From assembly GCA_023460955.1 (NCBI GenBank), contig JAEWOH010000027.1, forward strand, positions 5,216 to 69,215: 64,000 nucleotides of DNA, given 5' to 3'. This document shows positions 51,791 through 60,328 of this stretch, piece by piece (within the stretch, counting starts at the first letter, position 1; each line of letters starts with the position of its first letter). The stretch is from Bacillota bacterium (lineage in GTDB: Bacteria; Bacillota; Clostridia; Acetivibrionales; DSM-1351). A program made the translations under genes and the position numbers. Below the pieces are notes generated by a model. The model was not told where the DNA came from and searched no databases. It saw only the letters and a program-made list of their open reading frames with translations.

Positions 51791-53746
51791 TTAGTCTGCA
51801 GCCTCCGTTATCAATTTGCCTGCAGCTTCACTTATTTCAACACTGTTTGCCGTTATCTCTTGAATTGCTGCAGAAATAGAGCTAATTTCGGTATTCATTG
51901 CAGATAAGCGTTCATACACCGAATTAAACAGACCGGAGATATTTTTTACACTTTCTAACATCTCCTGCTGGTCAGATTTAGTATTGTTTGCAGTAACCTT
52001 TGTCAAGTCTGCAAGCTTTTTAACCTCATCGGCTACTACTGAAAAGCCTCTTCCGTCTTCACCTGCACGGGCAGCCTCAATTGCCGCATTCAGGGCTAAA
52101 AGGTTGGTTTGATTTGCAATGCCCACAATTTCCTCACTGGCCCGTCCAAAAACAGTAAGCTTATGTTCCATAATATCGATATCACTTTGAAGGGATTGAG
52201 TGGATATTAATATTTCATTCATTTTATCTTCGATATTTTGTATTGCATCTGCATTCTCTTCATTACCTGATGATACATGACTTATGGACTGCAATACAAC
52301 CTTCGCATGATTTTGAATACTCTCTGCCTGCTTTAGACGTTTTGAGGTCAACTCCTGTAAATTATTCATTAATTTCATCTGATCCTGCTGTGCCTCAATA
52401 AGATCTTTTTCCTTCTCAACACTTGTCCGGTTATAGTCAATACAGTTCTGTGCTATATTCAGCTTATAGTGAATTGCAGTAGCCATTTTCTCGCAGGAAT
52501 GATAGCCACAGGCAGCACAATTAACTTTTCTGTGACTGATGTCGGTTTTATTCATAGAAGAGTATATTTCTTCAAGCGAAGCTTGGTCAGGTATAGGATA
52601 TTCCAGCTGTAAATTATAGCTCTTATAATGACATTCAAACTTATGCCAGTCCAAATGCTTGTCAAAATATTTGTGTAAAACCTCATAATACTTTTTGCGA
52701 AGAATTCCTTCCCTTCTTTTCTTGCCTGTTACCTTTTTCTCATTAAAAATATGGTCTATATCATCCAAACTGGTTTTTCTTTTCAAAGTATTATGAACAG
52801 TTCCTGTTCCAACGTTACAGCCGTGACTGCAATTTAAAATATCCAGTAGGAGAGGAAGGCCTTTTTTGGATTTCTTGGTTTGTTTATATTCCAATAAATA
52901 CTCATAGACTTCGTCAGGTCCCTCTATTTGACGGATCCATGCATTTTCAACAAAGCATTCAACATTTTCACGTAAGCCCCCAGGTCTGCTGAACAACACC
53001 CCAAGACCTGCCTGCAAATCTGCATCAAATTCAGTTTCCGGATATTCTTCATACGTGATACTGCTTGCTTCAAAATAATCCAATAAATTCTTAAAGGTCA
53101 CATTATATTCCACTTTATTTTTTGTTCTACCATCAGATATCTCATCACCTTTAGCAATACATGGTGACAGAAAAGCCAATTTATCCGTTATATTTAAATA
53201 ATCCTGCATGTATATTGCTGTACACATCATTGGGCTATGGACAGGAGCAAGGGCATCTATAAGCTCGGGTTCATATTTTTCAATAAAACTCACAATTGGC
53301 GGACAAGGTTGTGCAATAACATTTCTCATTCCCTTTTCTTTAATTGCTCGCAAATAAGCCCAAACTGTAATATCTGCACCTAAAGAAACATCGAAAATCA
53401 AATGTACTCCCAATTTTTTTAAATAAGTAAAAAGTTTTTTATAGTTTGGAATATTAACCACAATAGCCGGAGCTGCTATAACAGATATTTTTATACCTTT
53501 TTTCAAGTCATCAAAAAAACGTTGTGTATCATCTTTAAATATTCTGGCATTATGTTCACATACTCTTATACATTCCCCGCAGTGAATACATTTTTCGGAG
53601 TCAACCTTAACCCTATTTATGCCGCCTTGGTAATATGCAATATTTACACTAAAAACGGGACAGTGACCAATACATTGATTACACCCTACACACTTTTCTT
53701 CATCCAGATATATCCTGTCAGTATAGTTAAGCTTCTGAATCTGCAT
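51791..53746 (-). CDS. [FeFe]-hydrogenase-like sensor fused to a methyl-accepting chemotaxis domain
   Basis: A 651-residue soluble protein with no transmembrane segment. It begins with two [4Fe-4S] ferredoxin motifs (Cys19/22/25/29 and Cys53/56/59/63). The hydrogenase large-subunit domain (about 85-315) keeps the four expected H-cluster cysteines: Cys148 in AQPCPP, Cys196 in SPCIAKGDE, and Cys306 and Cys310 in LNCSHGCNVG. The proton-relay Cys that normally precedes the first ligand is Pro147. Another Fe-S motif (CAACGYHSC, 410-418) follows. A coiled coil leads to an MCP signalling domain (IANQTNLLALNAAIEAARAGE, given in parts: NLLALNAAIEAARAGE, GFSVVADEVKKLA). It probably senses H2, redox state or CO and signals to CheA. 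The start follows AGGAG. Confidence 0.88.
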   Translation of the reverse strand: MQIQKLNYTDRIYLDEEKCVGCNQCIGHCPVFSVNIAYYQGGINRVKVDSEKCIHCGECIRVCEHNARIFKDDTQRFFDDLKKGIKISVIAAPAIVVNIPNYKKLFTYLKKLGVHLIFDVSLGADITVWAYLRAIKEKGMRNVIAQPCPPIVSFIEKYEPELIDALAPVHSPMMCTAIYMQDYLNITDKLAFLSPCIAKGDEISDGRTKNKVEYNVTFKNLLDYFEASSITYEEYPETEFDADLQAGLGVLFSRPGGLRENVECFVENAWIRQIEGPDEVYEYLLEYKQTKKSKKGLPLLLDILNCSHGCNVGTGTVHNTLKRKTSLDDIDHIFNEKKVTGKKRREGILRKKYYEVLHKYFDKHLDWHKFECHYKSYNLQLEYPIPDQASLEEIYSSMNKTDISHRKVNCAACGYHSCEKMATAIHYKLNIAQNCIDYNRTSVEKEKDLIEAQQDQMKLMNNLQELTSKRLKQAESIQNHAKVVLQSISHVSSGNEENADAIQNIEDKMNEILISTQSLQSDIDIMEHKLTVFGRASEEIVGIANQTNLLALNAAIEAARAGEDGRGFSVVADEVKKLADLTKVTANNTKSDQQEMLESVKNISGLFNSVYERLSAMNTEISSISAAIQEITANSVEISEAAGKLITEAAD

Positions 53747-54080
53747 TTGAGAATATCTCCTTTACTTTCATAAAATGAAAAGAATGCAAAAATTATAATG
53801 TTAAATTACATTCAGTGCGTGTAGCTAATCTATGTATTAGAACCATTTTCTGCATTTAAATACTAATATAAACTATTGTGTATTCAAATTCAACATTTTT
53901 TTCGTAATTTACCGTAGTAAATCATAGCTTTATGTAATTAATAAAAAAACGTTTTAACTCATAAAAAAAGAACTATCTGACTAAAGAAAAGTAAAAGCCT
54001 GAACTCAGAAATAATACCGAATTCAGGCCTTTAAAAAGCTTCATTTAATTAATTTATATTACCTATTAAACGTTTTAAAC
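53747..54080. other. Intergenic interval upstream of the hydrogenase-MCP gene
   Basis: About 330 bp. It holds the GH43 terminator (53994-54032) and two AAACGTTT palindromes (53947-53954 and 54068-54075) that could be LacI-family operators. No coding potential seen. Confidence 0.6.
53994..54032. terminator. Terminator of the 54081 GH43 gene
   Basis: AAAGCCTGAACTC pairs with GAATTCAGGCCTTT (minor mismatches) around a loop of about 13 nt. On the minus strand it is followed by a T-rich stretch. Confidence 0.65.
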
Positions 54081-55058
54081 CTACTTATAGTTTATAGTCT
54101 GTATAGTTCCATCCTCATTGTATTTAAGTTCAGTGTATTTTACACTTCTCTTGTTGTCTACCCCTCCTGACAAGGAACTGTCATGATAGAACAGATACCA
54201 TTTTCCTTCAAATTCCACAATTGAGTGATGAGTAGTCCAGCCTACGACAGGAGTAAGTATTTTTCCTCTGAATACAAACGGACCTTTTGGATTATTACTG
54301 GTCGCATAAACTATACAGTGTGTTGTTCCTGTAGAATATGAGAGATAGTATTGTCCGTTATATTTGTGCATCCAAGGTCCTTCAAAATATCTTCTGTCTT
54401 CATCACCAGCAAGAATTGGATTGCCGTTTTCATCCACAATTGAAATTTCCTGTGGAGCTTCCCTAAAGGTAAGCATATCATCACTTAATTCAGCAACTCT
54501 TGGACCAATGGCAGGTTCTGTTGGTGCCGGACCTTCCGCATTCGGGTTGAAAGTGCCGGTTGTCCATTTTTCCAATTGACCTCCCCAAAGGCCTCCGAAA
54601 TAGACATATGCTCTATTGTCATCGTCAACGAGGACTGCAGGGTCTATGCTGAAGCTGCCTGGAATTGGCTCTTTTTCAGCCTTAAAAGGTCCGGCAGGAG
54701 TCTTGCTTGTAGCAACTCCCAGTCTAAAGATATCATCCTTGTCTCTTGCTGGGAAAAACAAGTAATAAGTACCGTTTTTAAAGGCTGCATCCGGTGCCCA
54801 TAGTTGTTTTGATGCCCATGGAATATCTCTTAAATGCAGAGCCTCTCCGTTATCAACACAAGGCGAGTTAAAATTGTCCAGTGAAAGAATATGATAATCT
54901 TCCATAGCATACTGGTCACCGTTATCGTTTGACTCGATATCCTCATCCAAATCATGAGAAGGGTAAATATAGATTTTACCTTCAAAAACATGGGCAGACG
55001 GGTCTGCTGTATAGATGTGAGTTACCAACGGCTCGTTGGGCGTTACATTTTTACTCAT
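54081..55058 (-). CDS. Intracellular glycoside hydrolase family 43
   Basis: A 325-residue five-bladed propeller enzyme without a signal peptide. The general base Asp is in TADPSAHVF, the pKa-modulating Asp in FSIDPAVLVDD, and the acid Glu in YFEGPWMHKY. QLWAPDAAFKNGTYYLFF and GWTTHHSIVEFEGKWYLFY also fit GH43. It is probably a beta-xylosidase or alpha-arabinofuranosidase acting on imported xylan or arabinan oligosaccharides. It follows the MCP gene at 55151 on the same strand. The start follows GAGGAG. Confidence 0.9.
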   Translation of the reverse strand: MSKNVTPNEPLVTHIYTADPSAHVFEGKIYIYPSHDLDEDIESNDNGDQYAMEDYHILSLDNFNSPCVDNGEALHLRDIPWASKQLWAPDAAFKNGTYYLFFPARDKDDIFRLGVATSKTPAGPFKAEKEPIPGSFSIDPAVLVDDDNRAYVYFGGLWGGQLEKWTTGTFNPNAEGPAPTEPAIGPRVAELSDDMLTFREAPQEISIVDENGNPILAGDEDRRYFEGPWMHKYNGQYYLSYSTGTTHCIVYATSNNPKGPFVFRGKILTPVVGWTTHHSIVEFEGKWYLFYHDSSLSGGVDNKRSVKYTELKYNEDGTIQTINYK

Positions 55059-55150
55059 ATAAATCTTCTCCTCAAAAATACTTAATAATAATATTTAAAG
55101 CAGTATCATTATACCAATATTTATCTCATATTTAAATAAAAAGTATAAAC

Positions 55151-57259
55151 TTAGCTTACAGTGGAAATGTTTCTTTTATTTAATTCAAAGGTTCCTGCAT
55201 CTTCGAATTCGGGCACTTTCTTACCCTGGCAGAGATCATTAAGTCGCTTGACTGCCAATTCGCCCCATAATCTTGGCCTTTGAATAATAACAGAATGCAT
55301 TTTCCCTGATTTAATCATTCTGACTGCTTCATCATTTTTATCAAAACCAACGATTTTCGCTTTTAAATCAATATCCTTTGTTATTTTTTCCAAGACCGAT
55401 CCGCCCTGGTAATCAACATACACAATACAGTCTGCATCTTTATTTTCAGCTATAAGCTTTTTCAAACAATCTGCTCTTATTGAATTTTCATTATTTGTCT
55501 CAAAACCTACGATTTGAATTCCGGGATATTTCTCTATAGCCTTTTTAAAGCCCTTAATTCTTAAAACCATGTTATCATTATAATCAACTACCGAAGAAAG
55601 AATTACTTTGCCTTTTCCGTTAAGGCATTTTATTGTAGCTTCTCCTATGTGTAGACCAGCAGAATAGTTATCTGTACCGATGTATTCACTTATACCGCTG
55701 TCAGGAAGCTTGTTATCAAAGGTTACCACTTTGATACCTTTATCAATAGCCTTTTTAACTGCCTCCCTTACTTCAATTGAATCTATAGGACCCAGAGCTA
55801 TACCATCAACACCCTTATGTACGGCTTCATCTATTAAACTTGCCTGAATAGCCGAGCCCCATTCCTTAGGAGCCATTTTGATTATATTGACTCCCAGCTT
55901 TTTTCCTATCTCTTCTGCACCTTTGAAGGTGTCTTCAAAGAATGGTATATCAAGTACAGTAATTACCGCCAGGTTCTTTTTGATTTTCTCTTTTTTACTG
56001 AAGGAGTATTTGTTCAATTTGCTGCCCAAACCGTCTACTATGTGATTTAAATCTGCTGACATTTCAACCATAACGTCAGCTGAATTGTTTTGTGAATACA
56101 TAAGAGAGGTTATCTTTTCTGAAGAGGCAGCCGTTTCGGCAGCTACGACAGAAATATTTTCAATTGACTCAGCTAATTTTGTTTTAAAGCTGTCCAGCTG
56201 GGCAATACCCTTAATCACTGTATTTAACTGGGAGAAAAGTTCTTGGGAAGCTTCGGAGATTCCGTTAAAAGCCTCGTTTGTTGTATGTACTGCACCAATC
56301 TGGTACATTATTGTTTGTGTTATGTAATTAATTTTCTCAGTGGTGCTGTTTACCTGATCCTGAACGTTGGCTATTGTATTAACAATTCCCTTAGCAGACG
56401 ACAGACTCTTTTCTGCTAACTTCTTAATCTCACCTGCAACAACAGAAAAACCCTTTCCTGCTTCTCCCGCCCTTGCTGCCTCAATGCTTGCATTCAAAGA
56501 TAACAGATTGGTCTGATTTGCTATCGCAGTGATAATTTCTGTGATTTTGGAAATATCCTGAGTCATTGTACTCAAGCCTTCAATACTCTTGTTTATCTCC
56601 GCCACATTTGTTTCAGAAAGTCTGCTCTTTTCCAGAAGTTCTGATATACTACCCTTTCCTGATTCAGTCATGCTTTTGACAATTTCGGCCTTAGCAGACA
56701 TCAGCTCAGTTGACTTTGAAACAGTTTCGATCTGCTTAACCATTTCCATGGACATTTCATAACAGTCTTCTGAATCTTCAGCTTGTCTGATTGCGCCATC
56801 GGCAACCGCTCCTGTAGCCGCTGCTACGTCTTTGGAATTCATTTCCCACTCCTTGAAGGTACCCATTACAGTATTAATCATGTGCCTTACATCGTCATAA
56901 GAAGAATTGACCTCAGAAAGGACTTCATTAAGCCCGGTAACAATTTTTGCAGCCACTTCGGAAATTGAGGCCAGTTCTTTAGTTCCATTAGTCTGAAAAT
57001 TTGTGGTTAAATTACCCTTTTCAATATCCCGAAGCTTACTTATAATATTTTTCAACCTTTTTGAAAATAAACCAAATATAAAGTTTTGTAAAACTAAGGC
57101 TATCACCGATAAGACCAGCGATAAAACTAATAGTGTTTTTATTAGCTGGACTGACGCTGAGGAGTTAAAAAATAGAACAAGAACAACTGTGAAAGGTACT
57201 ACAACTAGCAATAATTGTATGAAGCTGATGATACTTCTTAATGAAAATTTATTAACCAT
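55151..57259 (-). CDS. Methyl-accepting chemotaxis protein with C-terminal periplasmic-binding-protein domain
   Basis: About 702 residues; the ATG at 57259 follows GGGGTG. Two close transmembrane segments (about residues 10-32 and 38-62) leave almost no external loop. A HAMP-like region (SKRLKNIISKLRDIEKGNLT, in part) and an MCP signalling domain with NLLSLNASIEAARAGEAGKG follow. From about residue 430 there is a complete sugar-binding fold of the ribose-binding type: NLAVITVLDIPFFEDTFKGA (pieces), GVDGIALGPIDS, GIKVVTFDNKLPDS, GTDNYSAGLHIGE and IVGFDKNDEAVRMI. The binding domain is on the cytoplasmic side, so it should sense an intracellular ligand. It lies between two GH43 genes, so a hemicellulose-derived sugar is likely. 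Confidence 0.88.
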   Translation of the reverse strand: MVNKFSLRSIISFIQLLLVVVPFTVVLVLFFNSSASVQLIKTLLVLSLVLSVIALVLQNFIFGLFSKRLKNIISKLRDIEKGNLTTNFQTNGTKELASISEVAAKIVTGLNEVLSEVNSSYDDVRHMINTVMGTFKEWEMNSKDVAAATGAVADGAIRQAEDSEDCYEMSMEMVKQIETVSKSTELMSAKAEIVKSMTESGKGSISELLEKSRLSETNVAEINKSIEGLSTMTQDISKITEIITAIANQTNLLSLNASIEAARAGEAGKGFSVVAGEIKKLAEKSLSSAKGIVNTIANVQDQVNSTTEKINYITQTIMYQIGAVHTTNEAFNGISEASQELFSQLNTVIKGIAQLDSFKTKLAESIENISVVAAETAASSEKITSLMYSQNNSADVMVEMSADLNHIVDGLGSKLNKYSFSKKEKIKKNLAVITVLDIPFFEDTFKGAEEIGKKLGVNIIKMAPKEWGSAIQASLIDEAVHKGVDGIALGPIDSIEVREAVKKAIDKGIKVVTFDNKLPDSGISEYIGTDNYSAGLHIGEATIKCLNGKGKVILSSVVDYNDNMVLRIKGFKKAIEKYPGIQIVGFETNNENSIRADCLKKLIAENKDADCIVYVDYQGGSVLEKITKDIDLKAKIVGFDKNDEAVRMIKSGKMHSVIIQRPRLWGELAVKRLNDLCQGKKVPEFEDAGTFELNKRNISTVS

Positions 57260-57441
57260 GAATGGAACACCCCTTTTGTTACAATATTTGTCCGCAGGCA
57301 ATAATTAGATATCTACCTATTCCAAAGTAGATTTTGTCGAAAAAAAAAGAATAATGAACTCAGCTTAATTATACTACTTGAATAAACGCGTAAGCAAGCA
57401 TTAAAAAGAAGATTTAACCATTTAGAGGTTTACAGATAAAA

Positions 57442-57481
57442 AGGAGCAGGACTTTGTGGTTTAAGCAAATATCCTGCTCCT
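57442..57481. terminator. Terminator of the 57531 GH43 gene
   Basis: AGGAGCAGGA pairs exactly with TCCTGCTCCT. On the minus strand it is followed by TTTTTATC. Confidence 0.8.
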
Positions 57482-57530
57482 GTAGCTATGTTATTGTAAT
57501 TTTATATAAAAATAACTAGTTTTATATAAC

Positions 57531-58946
57531 TTATTCCAATGTAAATGAAGCAAGGCTGGCACTTCCATTACCGGTATAAGTAAAATACAGAGCCTGTATG
57601 CCGTCGGGAATAGATATATCTGCTGAATAATCAGTCCATACATTTGTAAAATCAACAGTAATTCTTCCGAGAACTTCTCCACTCCAGGAGGTTTTAACCT
57701 CAAAATCGCCCTTACAATAACCCCGAACTTTAATTGTTACTTTCTTAATGTCTTTACAATCAAAATACTTGAACCCTGCAGTGGCTGTTGCTTTCATGTT
57801 TGCTATATAGCCGGTTTCTTCATCACCGTCTCTGCCATCCTGAGTTATCTTGGGGAATTGGTGATCCATCCACGCTCCTGTACAGTCTGTGTAAATAGAT
57901 TCATCCTTGTAGAAAAGGTTGCAAGCCAGATATGACGGATACTCACCACGTCCCAAAAGAGGTCCTCCGTTCGGTCCGCAGGAGGTCATCTCAACCTGGG
58001 GAATAGTACCGTCACTTAAAAAACTGATTTCTTCCACACAGCCCTGTCTGCTGAAATTAGTCCCATTTGTATGTCTATGATAGAAAATGTACCACTTGTC
58101 TTTAATCTGAATAATACTTCCGTGATTATTACCGCCGTAAAACATGGGCTTTTCAGCAGGTTTATATGTGTCTATATGAAGATCGTTATTGCTAACTATA
58201 ACTCCCTTATACTCGAAACCGTTGATTGGATGCTTGCTGGTTGCATAGCATAGTTCATGCATCACGATGGAGGAATAAACAAAGTAGTAGGTATCTCCTC
58301 TTTTTCTGATCGAAGGAGCCTCAAAAAACTCATGACCTTCAAAGCCGCTGCCTTTGCTGTAAGGCTCGCTGGGTGAAACAGTTACAGGTCCTTCAAGAAT
58401 AGTAAGCATGTCGGCTCCAAGTATGGTAGCCATTGCACCCTTTCTTGATCTGTCGCCGACTCCGCAAAAACCGGTATACAAATATGTTGTTTCTCCTTCT
58501 GTGAGTACACCCGGATCAAATTGAGGTTCATCTCCCGCTCTTTCACCAAGTCTCGTCCCATCAGAATAATGCACATACCCATAAAATTCATACTTACCTG
58601 CCGGCGTGTCACAAACTGCAACAGAAACTACAGAAACCTTGTCAAGAACATAGTAAAGATAATATCTTCCATCCGGCCCCACAGTTACATCCGGAGCATA
58701 CAGACACATTCTCCCATCAGGATTAAGGGGATCGTCTGTTTTTTTGTAAATAACTCCTTCATACTGCCAGTTTCCCATATCATCAACAGGAGCCGACCAG
58801 CACACATAATCGTTCAAACAATACGCATGTCCGTTAAAGCGGTCATGAGAGCCATAAACATACACTCTGTTGTTAAAAACGTAAGGTTCTCCGTCAGGAA
58901 TATACTCCCAAGAAGGAAGGTATGGATTGAATCCCTGTTTTTTCAT
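57531..58946 (-). CDS. Glycoside hydrolase family 43 with C-terminal CBM6-like domain
   Basis: A 471-residue enzyme without a signal peptide. The propeller (residues 1-320) shows PDGEPYVFNNRVYVYGSHD, in which Glu stands where most GH43 enzymes have the base Asp (a form I recall from other GH43 sequences). Asp in PQFDPGVLTEG and acid Glu in EFFEAPSIRKRG are present, as are APDVTVGPDGRYYLYY and GGNNHGSIIQI. The C-terminal region (about 330-471) has YFDCKDIKKVTIKVRG and VWTDYSADI, like a CBM6/beta-sandwich module. It is probably intracellular and active on xylo- or arabino-oligosaccharides. A divergent AraC-type gene (59174) is its likely regulator. The start follows AAAGGAG. Confidence 0.88.
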   Translation of the reverse strand: MKKQGFNPYLPSWEYIPDGEPYVFNNRVYVYGSHDRFNGHAYCLNDYVCWSAPVDDMGNWQYEGVIYKKTDDPLNPDGRMCLYAPDVTVGPDGRYYLYYVLDKVSVVSVAVCDTPAGKYEFYGYVHYSDGTRLGERAGDEPQFDPGVLTEGETTYLYTGFCGVGDRSRKGAMATILGADMLTILEGPVTVSPSEPYSKGSGFEGHEFFEAPSIRKRGDTYYFVYSSIVMHELCYATSKHPINGFEYKGVIVSNNDLHIDTYKPAEKPMFYGGNNHGSIIQIKDKWYIFYHRHTNGTNFSRQGCVEEISFLSDGTIPQVEMTSCGPNGGPLLGRGEYPSYLACNLFYKDESIYTDCTGAWMDHQFPKITQDGRDGDEETGYIANMKATATAGFKYFDCKDIKKVTIKVRGYCKGDFEVKTSWSGEVLGRITVDFTNVWTDYSADISIPDGIQALYFTYTGNGSASLASFTLE

Positions 58947-59173
58947 AATTCAACTCTCCTTTGACAGCATCCCATTTAAAGAATGCCCAATGTTTGTTTA
59001 ATAAAGTATTTAATAATTGATATTTGATATATTATAAAACATCAATTACGTTCTGTGTTATACAGCATAAACCATTATATTTACTCTTATATCATTTTAG
59101 AGTATTTGAACTGATTACCGCAATGATATATACTAAGAGATATTTGATATATTCTCAGATTGGAGCTGATATT

Positions 59174-59926
59174 ATGACCCATATTCATTACGCCGAATAT
59201 GACGCGACTCACCAGGAAAACTTTGTTTTTGATATACCCGATGGTCACGATTGCTGGTTATTGATAATTACAAAGACGCCTGCTTTTTTTATGGTGAATA
59301 ATGAAATTAAGGAATACCCGGCTCACAGTGCAGTATTATATCGTCCTCACCAAAAAATATACTACCGTGCATGCGGTCAAAAATACATCAATAATTGGAT
59401 ACGCTTTGAGTCCACTGAATCTTATGTGACCGAGACAATGCTACCTCATGGAATCCCTTTTTCGTTGGATGATCCGGAATATTGCCATAAGCTTTTTCAG
59501 CTGCTTGTTACTGAAAACTCCTTCAGCAAGGATTACAAGGAATCCTCAATAGATTATCTGTTAAGAACCTTATTCAATAAACTTTTAGAATCCTGCTTTC
59601 ATACAGGCATAACACCTCAATATTATAATCTGTTAAAGCTTCGTACAGAAATCTACAACAACCCAGGCAATAACTGGAATGTCCCTGATATGGCTGATTT
59701 TTTGCATATAAGTTCCGGTTATCTTCAGACTATTTATAAAAACACTTTCGGAGTAAGCTGTATGAACGATGTTATTAACAGTCGCATCCGGCTTGCAAAG
59801 GAATACCTGCTCCATAACAATCATACAATTTCCGAAGTAGCAGCATTATGCGGCTACAATAATATTGAGCATTTTTGCAGGCAGTTTAAACAAAACACAG
59901 GCTGTACTCCCGGGAAATGGCTATAA
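59174..59926 (+). CDS. AraC-family transcriptional regulator
   Basis: About 250 residues; the ATG at 59174 follows TTGGAG, whereas the longer open frame from 59024 has no site and an untypical sequence. The N-terminal sensor has FDIPDGHDCWLLIITKTPAFF (in part). The C-terminal double helix-turn-helix has VPDMADFLHISSGYLQTIYK and ISEVAALCGYNNIEHFCRQFK with GCTPGKW. It is divergent from the 57531 GH43 gene and upstream of the esterase, so it probably activates one or both in response to a hemicellulose sugar. Confidence 0.9.
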   Translation: MTHIHYAEYDATHQENFVFDIPDGHDCWLLIITKTPAFFMVNNEIKEYPAHSAVLYRPHQKIYYRACGQKYINNWIRFESTESYVTETMLPHGIPFSLDDPEYCHKLFQLLVTENSFSKDYKESSIDYLLRTLFNKLLESCFHTGITPQYYNLLKLRTEIYNNPGNNWNVPDMADFLHISSGYLQTIYKNTFGVSCMNDVINSRIRLAKEYLLHNNHTISEVAALCGYNNIEHFCRQFKQNTGCTPGKWL

Positions 59927-60328
59927 AAATCAACTTTCAGGTAATTGCTTCTTCGTTTTATCAAACTTTGTTACCTTTTTTCGTTAATTATTTAAATCAA
60001 TTCATAACTAAATGCTTATTTTAATAGCCAATTTCCTTATAATTCATTATTCACCTTGGCGTTAACCTTACTATAACATCTTTTTCTGCTATATATTGAC
60101 ATCTATATGGTAATCATATAAACTTTTTTTGTAGCTAAAACGTAATAGCAACATTGCTAACATCAAAATCGAATATAAAAGTTATCTAAAAATATAGAGT
60201 TTCCAGCTTTTCCAAGCCTTACAGGCTGACTGTACATTGAAAAATAAATACGTTTAAGCGTTCAGCTTTAGCTCTTATTTCCAGGCAACCGAAAGAAATA
60301 TCATAAATTTTAAAGGAGATGGTATTTT
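59927..60328. other. Upstream region of the secreted esterase gene
   Basis: About 400 bp without a gene. It holds a possible promoter at 60096-60122 and the AAGGAG ribosome-binding site before 60329. No other structure was noted. Confidence 0.6.
60096..60122 (+). promoter_or_regulatory. Candidate promoter of the esterase gene
   Basis: TTGACA at 60096-60101 and TATAAA at 60117-60122, with a short 15-bp spacer, about 200 bp before the start codon. The suboptimal spacing could mean it depends on an activator. Confidence 0.35.

Noticed and set aside
59024..59173. N-terminal extension of the AraC-type regulator to 59024
   Set aside because: No ribosome-binding site and an AT-rich, untypical sequence; the ATG at 59174 has TTGGAG upstream.
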